A stretch of DNA of 64,000 nt from JAGTVG01 sp964543195. Its GTDB lineage: Bacteria; Bacteroidota; Bacteroidia; Cytophagales; Cyclobacteriaceae. The notes beneath the pieces are model-generated. The model saw nothing but the letters and a program-made list of their open reading frames with translations, was not told the DNA's origin and did no database searches. Where the stretch lies: NCBI GenBank assembly GCA_964543195.1, contig CAZIXF010000019.1:1-64000 (forward strand), in the 5' to 3' direction. The position numbers were made by a program, and so were the translations under genes. The number at the start of each line of letters is the position of its first letter. Position 1 is the first letter of the stretch. This document shows positions 9,171 through 17,286 of this stretch, one piece after another.

Positions 9171-10166
9171 TTGATCAGAATCGGAAACATAGCGTTAGGT
9201 GATTTCCCTATGTTGCTCGCTCCCATGGAGGACGTAAGCGATCCGCCATTCAGGGCAGTTTGTAAAAAAAATGGGGCAGATCTTATGTTTACCGAGTTTG
9301 TATCGGCGGAAGGACTTATCCGGGACGTGGATAAAAGCGTGGAAAAACTGGATATTTTTAATTATGAACGTCCGATCGGTATTCAGATATTCGGAGATAA
9401 GATCGATTCTATGAGAGAAGCTGCTGCAAAAGCCGAAGAAGCGGACCCGGAGATCATCGATATTAATTATGGTTGCCCGGTGAAAAAAGTAGCCTGTAAG
9501 GGTGCCGGGGCAGGTATATTGCTTGACCTCCCTAAGATGCAATCCATGACCGAGGAGATCGTCAAACGGGTAAATAAACCGGTTACGGTAAAAACCCGGC
9601 TCGGCTGGGACGATAATACCATAAAAATAATTGAAGTAGCCCGGCGACTTCAGGATGCGGGCATACAGGCACTGACTATTCATGGGAGAACAAGAAAACA
9701 AATGTATAAAGGGGTAGCGGACTGGAATTATATTGCAGAAGTAAAAGATCATCCGGATGTACATATACCCATCTTTGGAAATGGCGATATAGATTCTCCG
9801 GAAAAAGCACTGGAATACAAAAATAAATATGGGGTGGACGGAATCATGATAGGAAGGGCCTCGATCGGCAATCCATGGATCTTCAATGAAATAAAACATT
9901 ATTTTCGGACAGGGAAAAAACCGGACAGACCAGGTTTGCAGGATAAGGCAGATCTTGTAAAGGAGCATCTGGAGTTTTCTGTCAGGTGGAAAGGTGATCG
10001 AAAGGGTATTTATGAAATGCGCAGGCATTATACCAATTATTTTAAAGGAATCCCCAACTTTAAACCCTACCGAAATCTCCTGGTCCGGGCCGAAACCTTT
10101 TCTGAAACCATGGAAATACTTGATGAGATTTCGAATAAATTTGCAGGCGAATATACCTATGCCTGA
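9171..10166 (+). CDS. dusB: tRNA-dihydrouridine synthase
   Basis: 331 residues. FMN-dependent reduction of uridine to dihydrouridine in the D-loop of tRNA. LLAPMEDVSDPPFR (about 15-28), QIFGDK, NYGCPVKKV (catalytic Cys102), TVKTRLGWD, IHGRTRKQMYKG and IFGNGDI follow in the order of the DusB subfamily. The start is a TTG at 9171: the family begins with an equivalent of IGNIALGDFP, which lies before the first in-frame ATG. The stop overlaps the next start (TGATG), so it is co-transcribed with the EamA transporter gene. Confidence 0.92.
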   Translation: MIRIGNIALGDFPMLLAPMEDVSDPPFRAVCKKNGADLMFTEFVSAEGLIRDVDKSVEKLDIFNYERPIGIQIFGDKIDSMREAAAKAEEADPEIIDINYGCPVKKVACKGAGAGILLDLPKMQSMTEEIVKRVNKPVTVKTRLGWDDNTIKIIEVARRLQDAGIQALTIHGRTRKQMYKGVADWNYIAEVKDHPDVHIPIFGNGDIDSPEKALEYKNKYGVDGIMIGRASIGNPWIFNEIKHYFRTGKKPDRPGLQDKADLVKEHLEFSVRWKGDRKGIYEMRRHYTNYFKGIPNFKPYRNLLVRAETFSETMEILDEISNKFAGEYTYA

Positions 10167-11065
10167 TGTCGAAAATCAATATCGATAAACACCCGGTATC
10201 TGCGTGGATCCTGCTGTTCTTTCTTGCAATGATCTGGGGAAGCTCCTTCATTTTAATGAAAAAAGGATTGAAAGCCTTCGATCCTGCAGAAATAGCCGGA
10301 ATAAGAATCCTCTCAGCCTCCTTTTTCCTCTTTCCCATTGCCCTCAGGCAAATCAGCAAAATCCGCCACCGGCACTGGAATTATCTGTTTTTAAGTGGCT
10401 TTTTCGGCAGTTTATTGCCTGCCTTTTTGTTTCCACTTGCACAGACCAGAATAGATAGTTCCATAACCGGCGTATTGAATTCGCTCACACCCCTTTTTAC
10501 CATATTACTTGGGGCCACATTGTTCAAAGCAAGGTTCAACATCCGTGTGATCACTGGAATTGTACTCGGCCTCGCAGGTACCACAATTCTTGTCACCAGT
10601 AATGGCACCGGCTCTGCTTTTGAAATTAATGTTTACGTGCTGTTTATTATTTTAGCCACTACGTTTTACGGATTAAATGTAAACTTGCTTAAATATAACC
10701 TGGGCGATCTCCACCCACTGCATATCACTTCGATTTCCATGATGATGATCAGCCCGTTCGCCCTGGGTTACCTTCTGACCTCATCCGATATTATTACTAC
10801 CCTGACCAACGATGCGGAATCTTTCATACCGCTGATCTATGTGTTGATCCTTGGGGTGATTGGAACTGCTTTTGCCCTTGTGTTATTTAACGTACTCATA
10901 AAAATGACCAATACGGTATTCTCGAGTTCGGTAACCTATCTTATCCCATTGATTGCCGTTATGTGGGGATTGATGGATGGAGAAAGCTTGATCTGGTCAC
11001 ATTATCTGGGCATGACCGGTATTATCATGGGAGTCATAATTGCAAATTATCACAAAAATTATTAA
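10166..11065 (+). CDS. EamA/DMT family transporter
   Basis: 299 residues with ten predicted membrane helices in two repeated halves, as in drug/metabolite exporters of the EamA family. AMIWGSSFILMKKGLKAF at residues 19-36 and TPLFTILLGATLF near 108 are typical of the first half; SSVTYLIPLIAVMWG near 258 is typical of the second. The substrate is not predictable. It begins one base inside the dusB stop codon, so translation is likely coupled. Confidence 0.85.
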   Translation: MSKINIDKHPVSAWILLFFLAMIWGSSFILMKKGLKAFDPAEIAGIRILSASFFLFPIALRQISKIRHRHWNYLFLSGFFGSLLPAFLFPLAQTRIDSSITGVLNSLTPLFTILLGATLFKARFNIRVITGIVLGLAGTTILVTSNGTGSAFEINVYVLFIILATTFYGLNVNLLKYNLGDLHPLHITSISMMMISPFALGYLLTSSDIITTLTNDAESFIPLIYVLILGVIGTAFALVLFNVLIKMTNTVFSSSVTYLIPLIAVMWGLMDGESLIWSHYLGMTGIIMGVIIANYHKNY

Positions 11066-11075
11066 ATTATTCCTT

Positions 11076-11139
11076 GATAAGGGATCTTATCCGCCTGAAT
11101 GAAACTTTTCAGGTAATAATTTGCGTTATAATTATTACC
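11076..11139 (+). promoter_or_regulatory. Run of three consecutive hairpins
   Basis: Three inverted repeats follow each other between the EamA gene and the 139-residue gene: GATAAG/CTTATC (11076-11091), CCTGAA/TTCAGG (11094-11113) and GGTAATAAT/ATTATTACC (11112-11139, 10-base loop). The second and third share two bases, so they are mutually exclusive in part. None is followed by a clean T-run. They could be a terminator/leader region or an operator; no known riboswitch is recognised. Confidence 0.4.
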
Positions 11140-11162
11140 CGTAATCTCTAAATCCCGAAACG

Positions 11163-11582
11163 ATGCAATACAAAAACCTGATATCAACCTCAATTTCCGA
11201 AAAGGACATCAACGAGATCCATTCAGCCATTGACAGAATAAATAAATTGTTACCCAATCTTATTATCCTGTCCAAGGAAGAAAAAGCCTCTTTGCCGAAG
11301 GTCAGCTATAAAAACATTGATTTTGTATATGAAGTACTGGAACTGGCTGAAAAATTTCCGGAAAGTGTACCCGAATCCGTCGATATGGAGGAGATCCGAA
11401 AAGATATTGAGTTGATCGAATCCATCGAGAAAATACTCACCCCGCTTAAAAAGCTCACGGAAAAACTTGAAGACAGTGCGCTGCTTGCCGGCAGTGAAGC
11501 CTATGTACCTTCACTGGCTGTGTTTAATGCCATCCGCATGGATATGAGCCGGTCAAGAAGGCAGAAGGCGGATATGGTTTAA
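11163..11582 (+). CDS. Conserved-type hypothetical protein
   Basis: 139 residues, charged and almost wholly helical, with no signal peptide or membrane segment. It has a helix-rich start (ISEKDINEIHSAIDRINKLL), a central acidic stretch (PESVPESVDMEEIRKDIEL), and a C-terminus ending in a basic tail (MSRSRRQKADMV). I do not recognise a family or enzymatic motif. Its start follows a region of three hairpins. The coding frame is convincing from codon use and from the lack of any competing frame. Confidence 0.65.
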   Translation: MQYKNLISTSISEKDINEIHSAIDRINKLLPNLIILSKEEKASLPKVSYKNIDFVYEVLELAEKFPESVPESVDMEEIRKDIELIESIEKILTPLKKLTEKLEDSALLAGSEAYVPSLAVFNAIRMDMSRSRRQKADMV

Positions 11583-11668
11583 TTCCGGAAATCCTGCTTA
11601 ATATCCTCAAACTTTATTTCCTCAAGATGCAGGCCGGTATTGATCACCCATTCAGCAAATTCCGGAAC
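11579..11668 (-). pseudogene. Possible 3' remnant of a minus-strand gene
   Basis: On the minus strand, about 28 codons starting PEFAEWVINTGLHLEE and ending at a TAA that overlaps the stop of the plus-strand gene read like real protein with normal codon use. A TGA two codons upstream and no start codon rule out an intact gene. No family is recognised. It may be a decayed gene end or a chance open frame. Confidence 0.3.
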
Positions 11669-11896
11669 TCAATCACATAATAAAGTTTGGTGATGAGATG
11701 AGCCTTAATTTATCTATTATTTATTGTTTTTATCATTAACCAAAAAAAACTTGCTTCTTTAAAAAAAATTAAAAAAATGAAATTGTGCAGGACTATAATA
11801 ATTTTAAGGGGTATATTGCAGATAACCGGAAAGATCAAAAAAAATTTATATTTAATCTTTAACATTTACTGCTGATTTTTCGTTTCATACATTACC
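11583..11896. other. Intergenic region, 314 bases
   Basis: The first 85 bases hold the possible minus-strand gene remnant described separately. The remainder is very AT-rich, with poly-A tracts near 11745-11780 and 11838-11848. No tRNA, repeat or convincing promoter is seen beyond general AT-richness upstream of the receiver-like gene at 11897. Confidence 0.5.
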
Positions 11897-12418
11897 ATGA
11901 AGATAAGCGAGGAAAAACCGACTAATATTACGCGTATGACAGGACCCACCAAAGGTTTCAATGTGTTAATGGTTGGTAATAATCCCAAGGAATTGGCAAA
12001 TTTCTACATTAATCTGATCAAATTCGACAAGATCAATTATCTTACCGATGTCAGTTTTGATCTGAAGGAAAGCATGGGGGTGATATTGAAAAGAAAACCC
12101 AATTATATATTACTGGATGACAGTTACCCGGTCAAGCAGATACGAAAATTTATAAAGAGGATCAGGAACAACAATAAAACCCAGGATATACCGGTGGGTA
12201 TCCTTAAAAGTTCCAATAAATCTCATATCCTTGTTGATGGGATTCAGGATTTTTTCCTGAAAGATAACTTTTCGGGAGAACGTCTTTTTTATTCCATCAA
12301 AAATTCAAGGAAAATCAGGAGAACCCAGATCATTCTCTATAGGACTTATAAAAAAAGCCGGAAACAATATCAGCATATCTCCGATAAGATTAAAGAATTT
12401 TTCGATTCGCTCCTTTGA
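11897..12418 (+). CDS. Degenerate response-regulator-like protein
   Basis: 173 residues. Residues 20-145 follow the alternating strand-helix order of a receiver domain: FNVLMVGNN (strand 1), YILLDDSYP (strand 3, with an Asp at the usual phosphorylation place), IPVGILKSS (strand 4) and FFLKDN (strand 5, with the conserved Lys). The acidic pair normally after strand 1 is replaced by Asn. A basic C-terminal helix (RKIRRTQIILYRTYKKSRKQ) follows and there is no output domain. A non-canonical signalling or scaffold role is inferred. No kinase gene is adjacent. Confidence 0.5.
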   Translation: MKISEEKPTNITRMTGPTKGFNVLMVGNNPKELANFYINLIKFDKINYLTDVSFDLKESMGVILKRKPNYILLDDSYPVKQIRKFIKRIRNNNKTQDIPVGILKSSNKSHILVDGIQDFFLKDNFSGERLFYSIKNSRKIRRTQIILYRTYKKSRKQYQHISDKIKEFFDSLL

Positions 12419-12918
12419 TTGAAAAAATTCATTTTAATCCTTCTCAGCCTGCATTTTCATTAATCTAACCTGTTCCGTGAAATATTTTATACTTTATCCC
12501 CGGATATAATTTAGTGTAGCGTGTTAAACTTGTTGTTTTCCTTCATGACTTCGCGTCTTAGTGGCAATATTTTTGGCCATTGAGTTCACAAAGTTTTTGA
12601 GATATCGTGAAAACAAATTCCAACGCAAATTTAAACCATAACCTTATCCTCTTTTAATATATTGATATTTAAGGATTTGTCATTTTCCTTTCCAGGTGTT
12701 TCTCATCCATCAAGACACCAAATTACCAGGGTTTCACAATATTTTTCTCTTTCTAATTCACACAAAGGGTTAATTTATTTATCCAAATTGTGTTTGCACT
12801 CATCATGCTATTATTTTCATGCTTCGCAAACAATTCATTTTTAAAATAATCTTTTTATAAATGAGGTAAATGTTTAATTTCGGGGCTTAAAAAATTAAAA
12901 TCCTTATCATATACGATT
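12419..12918. other. Intergenic region, 500 bases, with dispersed-repeat remnants
   Basis: No gene is supported. It contains a phrase CTTCGCGTCTTAGTGGC (around 12550) of the type often scattered in Bacteroidota intergenic DNA, and a minus-strand copy of a dispersed repeat (12640-12738) related to 48124-48303. The last 80 bases are AT-rich and should hold the promoter for the glucan cluster, but I cannot assign boxes. Confidence 0.55.
12640..12738 (-). repeat. Dispersed intergenic repeat, copy A
   Basis: Read on the minus strand it starts GTGAAACCCTGGTAATTTGG, passes through ACACCTGGAAAGGAAAATGA, and ends near ATATTAAAAGAGGAT. The same blocks in the same order occur at 48124-48303 (GTGAAACCCTGGTGATTGGG, then ACACCAGGAAAGAAAAATGA, then ATGTTAAAAGAAAAT). 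Similarity is high at both ends; the centres differ in length. Confidence 0.6.
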
Positions 12919-14577
12919 ATGTCATTACCAAAGGAATTCCAACATCCTTATGAATTCGATCCTAAATATGCCAAGAGTGTCGCCTATTTCAGTATGGAAT
13001 TTGCCATTCATCAACCGCTGAAGACCTATTCCGGCGGCCTGGGATTTCTTTCAGGATCCCATATGCGAAGTGCATATGATCTGAAACAGAATATGATAGG
13101 AATAAGCATCTTGTGGAAATATGGTTATTATGACCAGGTCCGAAAAGGAGACCAATCCATGGATGTTTTATTTCAGGAAAAACTGTACAGCTTTCTGGAA
13201 GATACCAAAATAAAATTCAATGTTGATATTAATAATCATTCGGTTGCAGTAAAAGTTTTTTATCTTCGACCGGAAACCTTCGGAACGGTACCCATATTTT
13301 TTTTGACAACCGATCTTCCCGAAAACGATTATCTGGCACAATCCACCTCTCATAAATTATACGACTCGGATCCGGCCGCCAAGGTGGCACAGAATATTTT
13401 ACTTGGGATCGGGGGTGCGAAACTCCTTGATGAGCTGAACGCCGATGTGGAGATCTATCATTTTAATGAAGCCCACGCCCTGCCAGCGGCCTTTTATCTG
13501 TATAATAAATTCAAAGATAAAGAAGAGGTTAAAAAACGTATTGCATTCACAACCCATACACCTGAAGAAGCAGGCAATGAAAAACATGATATTACCCTGC
13601 TGGATAAACTAGGATTCTTCAATGGATTACCACTGGCTGAGGTCCGTGAACTAACGGGGATCATTGATGAAATATTTAATCATTCCCTGGTTGCTCTTCG
13701 TCTGACCAACGTGGCCAATGCCGTATCCAGGAAACACGGGGAGGTCAGCAATAAGATGTGGTCGAATCATGAGGGGATCTGCAAGATCATATCCATTACC
13801 AATGCTCAGAATAAACGGTACTGGGCCGATAAAGAACTGTACAACAGCATTGAAAATGACGATCCCGAAGCTTTCAGAAAAAGAAAGCTGGAGATGAAGG
13901 ATACCCTTTTTGAGGAAATTGCCGATCAGACCGGCCAGTTATTCAACCGTGATGTGCTAACCATTGTCTGGGCCAGGCGCTACGCCGGTTATAAACGGGC
14001 CGACCTGGTTACTCAGGATGAGGAACGATTCGTCAAAATCCTGTCCGATAAAAACAGACCGGTTCAATTTGTCTGGGCAGGCAAGCCCTATCCCATGGAT
14101 TATAATGGGATCAGCACGTTTAATCATATTGTCCATTTAAGTAAAAAGTATACCAATATTGCGGTGCTCGTGGGGTATGAATTAAAATTATCGAGACTGC
14201 TGAAGAATGGCGCCGATGTCTGGTTGAACAATCCACGGATACCCCGGGAGGCTTCAGGAACAAGCGGCATGACAGCAGCCATGAACGGTGCGGTCAACCT
14301 GAGCACCTACGATGGATGGGTCCCCGAATTCGCAAAACACGGGGTCAATGCCTTTATCGTGCCCCCGGTAGATCAATCACTGCCCTCTCATAAACAGGAC
14401 CAGATCGACCTGCAACACCTTTTGGATATTCTCGAAAAGGACATAATCCCTCTCTATTATGGTAAACCGGACGACTGGTTTCAGATCATTAAAAACAGCA
14501 TGTCGGATATTGTCCCCTATTTCGATGCCGACCGGATGGCTTATCAGTATTATGAAAAAATTTATAACTACCAGTAA
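12919..14577 (+). CDS. Alpha-glucan phosphorylase-like protein lacking the PLP lysine
   Basis: 552 residues, close to the short GT35 phosphorylases (about 600) and much shorter than the 800-plus classical ones. YFSMEFAIHQPLKTYSGGLG near residue 23 and HFNEAHALPAAF near 185 match that family. In the block that normally carries the pyridoxal-phosphate lysine (EASGTSGMK) this protein has EASGTSGMTAAMNG, so Thr452 replaces lysine. True PLP-dependent phosphorolysis therefore looks unlikely; it may be a glucosyltransferase using another donor or a regulatory homologue. It heads a plus-strand run with a GT4 enzyme and a GH57 enzyme, indicating glycogen or alpha-glucan metabolism. Confidence 0.8.
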   Translation: MSLPKEFQHPYEFDPKYAKSVAYFSMEFAIHQPLKTYSGGLGFLSGSHMRSAYDLKQNMIGISILWKYGYYDQVRKGDQSMDVLFQEKLYSFLEDTKIKFNVDINNHSVAVKVFYLRPETFGTVPIFFLTTDLPENDYLAQSTSHKLYDSDPAAKVAQNILLGIGGAKLLDELNADVEIYHFNEAHALPAAFYLYNKFKDKEEVKKRIAFTTHTPEEAGNEKHDITLLDKLGFFNGLPLAEVRELTGIIDEIFNHSLVALRLTNVANAVSRKHGEVSNKMWSNHEGICKIISITNAQNKRYWADKELYNSIENDDPEAFRKRKLEMKDTLFEEIADQTGQLFNRDVLTIVWARRYAGYKRADLVTQDEERFVKILSDKNRPVQFVWAGKPYPMDYNGISTFNHIVHLSKKYTNIAVLVGYELKLSRLLKNGADVWLNNPRIPREASGTSGMTAAMNGAVNLSTYDGWVPEFAKHGVNAFIVPPVDQSLPSHKQDQIDLQHLLDILEKDIIPLYYGKPDDWFQIIKNSMSDIVPYFDADRMAYQYYEKIYNYQ

Positions 14578-14784
14578 ATCATAGAATTTGAATTGAATAT
14601 TCTGGCTTATAAAACATCGGCGGAGAAATTTTTGCCCGGCTAATTATTCCCGGTTCTGAATCGAATATAATTTTATCTTCCGGAGAAACTTTTTTGCAAA
14701 ATTTTACATTACACATGCATATGTTTTACTGATTATTAATTACATTTCTATATAAATATTTCATTTTTTTAACATAAACGCTGC

Positions 14785-16077
14785 ATGAAAAAACCAAGAG
14801 TATTAATGTTAGGATGGGAGTTTCCGCCTATCATTAGTGGAGGCCTTGGTATAGCATGCTATGGGATCGCCAAATCGGTTTCTCAAAAAGCCGATCTTAC
14901 CCTGATCCTTCCCAGGACCGATGAAAACTTTAATATGCCCGGTGTAGAGCTTATCGGGTTGGGGAATATTGAGCTAGAGGATATATTTGAAAAAACCGAA
15001 CTCAGGGAATTTCAGGAAACAGTAAAGGAAAAAAACCTTGAGGTGAGTATATATCCTTATCCCCGGGAACAAAACAGATGGCTGATCAGGGAAAAAAAGA
15101 TCTCAGAACAGGAAAAAATTAAAACCAGGGATATACATCATATTCATAACCGGTTCAGGGATGCCGATCTTTATGGAGAAAATGTAGTGGATAAGGTAGG
15201 ATATTATGCTGAAATAATAGTCAGAATAGCGAAAAAACTGGAATTCGACCTTATTCATGCCCATGACTGGATGACCTTTCCGGCCGGGATCCGGTTAAAA
15301 GAAGAATCCGGGAAGCCCCTGGTTCTGCATGTCCATTCATTGAATTTCGACCGGGTAGGGCCTGTTAATGCAGGATGGATCTATGAACTGGAAAAAAATT
15401 CGATGTTGAAAGCAGACCTGATCATCCCGGTCAGTAATTATACCTCTTCCGTAATCAAAGAACATTATGGTGTTTCCGGTAATAAAGTATATCCGGTACA
15501 CAATGGAATTGATGCCATTAAAGTAACCAGGACCAGGAAAAATTTCCCTGATAAGTTAGTGCTGTTTATGGGAAGGATCACCCTCCAGAAAGGGCCTGAA
15601 TATTTTCTGGAAACGGCTCAGAAAGTGATCCGGAAATATGATAAGGTGCGGTTTGCCATAGCGGGTACGGGAGATAAATTAAAGAAAATGATCGAAGAAG
15701 GAGCCTATCGCGAGATCAGCCGGAAGCTCCATTTTACCGGCTTCCTTGATCGACAGAAAGTCCACAAGCTACTATCCATGTCGGATGTATTCTGCATGCC
15801 TTCTCTTTCCGAGCCCTTTGGCCTTACCGCTCTCGAAGCGGTACAGTTTGGTGTGCCGGTAGTGATCACAAGCAGGTCGGGTGCAGCGGAAGTGCTCAGT
15901 GGAGCCTTAACCGCTGACTTCTGGGATACCGATCTCATGGCCGGCCATATCATCAGCCTTCTAGAAGACCAGGACCTGTATAATGCAAAGGTGTATCTTG
16001 GTTACAGGGATATTAAAAAACTAACCTGGGAGGCAAGTGCAGAAAAGATCCTCAGGGGATATCAGAAAATTATTTGA
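14785..16077 (+). CDS. GT4 glycogen/glucan synthase-like glycosyltransferase
   Basis: 430 residues in the GT-B fold. The start MLGWEFPPIISGGLGIACYG holds the donor-binding GGLG loop typical of starch/glycogen synthase-like enzymes. DLIHAHDWMTFPAG near 155 and the retaining-enzyme motif EPFGLTALE (Glu343 and Glu351) complete the active site. It probably builds alpha-1,4-glucan from a nucleotide-glucose donor; which donor cannot be seen. It lies 207 bases after the phosphorylase-like gene and three bases before the GH57 gene, so it is co-transcribed at least with the latter. Confidence 0.85.
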   Translation: MKKPRVLMLGWEFPPIISGGLGIACYGIAKSVSQKADLTLILPRTDENFNMPGVELIGLGNIELEDIFEKTELREFQETVKEKNLEVSIYPYPREQNRWLIREKKISEQEKIKTRDIHHIHNRFRDADLYGENVVDKVGYYAEIIVRIAKKLEFDLIHAHDWMTFPAGIRLKEESGKPLVLHVHSLNFDRVGPVNAGWIYELEKNSMLKADLIIPVSNYTSSVIKEHYGVSGNKVYPVHNGIDAIKVTRTRKNFPDKLVLFMGRITLQKGPEYFLETAQKVIRKYDKVRFAIAGTGDKLKKMIEEGAYREISRKLHFTGFLDRQKVHKLLSMSDVFCMPSLSEPFGLTALEAVQFGVPVVITSRSGAAEVLSGALTADFWDTDLMAGHIISLLEDQDLYNAKVYLGYRDIKKLTWEASAEKILRGYQKII

Positions 16078-16080
16078 TCC

Positions 16081-17286
16081 ATGCCTTCCATTTGCTTATA
16101 TCTACAGGCTCATCAGCCTTGCCGCATAAAGAATATCTCCTTTTTCGATTTTGGCAACCTGCCCGACCTTGAAGACAGGCCTGTTAATAAATATTACCTT
16201 AAACAGGTACTGAGTAATTCCTATCTGCCGGTTATCAGAATGATGAAGGATCATATCGGAGATTATAAAGGAGAATTCAGGTTTGCCGTTTCCATCACCG
16301 GTACCTTAATGGAACAACTGAGGACACTTTTCCCGGGTATGTTCCTGAGATTATGCAAATATCTTCGTAATCAGCATATTGAAGTCATTACTGAGCCCTA
16401 CTATCATTCCTTCGCCTCTTTCTATTCTCCCGAAGAATTCAAAAAGCAGGTATTCCTTCAGGAAGAAATAATAAAAAAATATCTTGACAAAAAATCCGTA
16501 GTTTTCAGAAATGCCGAGTTGGCCTATCGTTCCGATCTGGCCAATTATATCGGTCAGATGAATTACCGGGGTATCATCATTGAGGGAACCCGTCGTATGT
16601 TGAATTCACGATCACCGTATCATATTTATGAGGAAGCCACCCATAATAATATTCGTCTGCTGGTGAGAGAGCCGATTATTTCGCAGTGGTTTTCAAATTA
16701 TAAAGCACCCAGGAACACCACGAACACTGCCGAGGCAAAAAAATTAACAGACCGGATTTCCGGTATGGATGGAGATCTGATCGTGATAGGATTCGATATA
16801 GAAAACCTGGGAGAACATCATCATAAATACAGTGGGATCTTCAGTTTCCTGAAAAAGTTCATAAAATATGTACTAAAAAATCCGGATCTCGATTTCATCC
16901 ATCCCTCCGAAGCACTTGATAAATTTAAACCTGCAGGAAGCCTTGAAATATATACCCCCGTCACTTGGCATGGAAACCGGAAAGATCTTTCCGCATGGAC
17001 CGGCAATATCCTTCAAAAAGAAGCGGTCAAATATCTTTACGCTGTTGAAGAAAAAATAAAACAATGCCGGAATGACCGGCTCATCGATCAATGGAGAAAA
17101 CTGCAGAGCACTGACCACCTCCTATATCTATCCGATGATGAAACGATCAATGGTAAAAAACCAGGTTATTTCAGCCCGTTCCAATCCTGCCATGATGCCT
17201 ATGTGGCTTATATAAACGCTTTAGCCTCCCTTGAAATTTATGCCGAAAAGGTATTATCGGGGCAGGCTAGCCCACTTTTTCCATAA
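16081..17286 (+). CDS. GH57 family glycoside hydrolase (alpha-amylase-like)
   Basis: 401 residues, no signal peptide, so cytosolic. GH57 region I is YLQAHQP (His11), the nucleophile Glu146 lies in FRNAELAYR, and the acid Asp239 lies in GFDIENLGEHH. GH57 enzymes hydrolyse or transfer alpha-1,4-glucans with retention. Placement three bases after the GT4 gene and converging on glgB indicates intracellular glycogen turnover or chain remodelling. The last 20 bases overlap the 3' end of the branching-enzyme gene on the other strand. Confidence 0.88.
   Translation: MPSICLYLQAHQPCRIKNISFFDFGNLPDLEDRPVNKYYLKQVLSNSYLPVIRMMKDHIGDYKGEFRFAVSITGTLMEQLRTLFPGMFLRLCKYLRNQHIEVITEPYYHSFASFYSPEEFKKQVFLQEEIIKKYLDKKSVVFRNAELAYRSDLANYIGQMNYRGIIIEGTRRMLNSRSPYHIYEEATHNNIRLLVREPIISQWFSNYKAPRNTTNTAEAKKLTDRISGMDGDLIVIGFDIENLGEHHHKYSGIFSFLKKFIKYVLKNPDLDFIHPSEALDKFKPAGSLEIYTPVTWHGNRKDLSAWTGNILQKEAVKYLYAVEEKIKQCRNDRLIDQWRKLQSTDHLLYLSDDETINGKKPGYFSPFQSCHDAYVAYINALASLEIYAEKVLSGQASPLFP

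Noticed and set aside
9195..10028. 277-codon minus-strand frame opposite dusB
   Set aside because: Shadow of dusB, which has complete family motifs on the plus strand.
12662..12844. 60-codon plus-strand frame in the gap before the glucan cluster
   Set aside because: It lies across the dispersed repeat copy A, has unnatural composition and no start signal.
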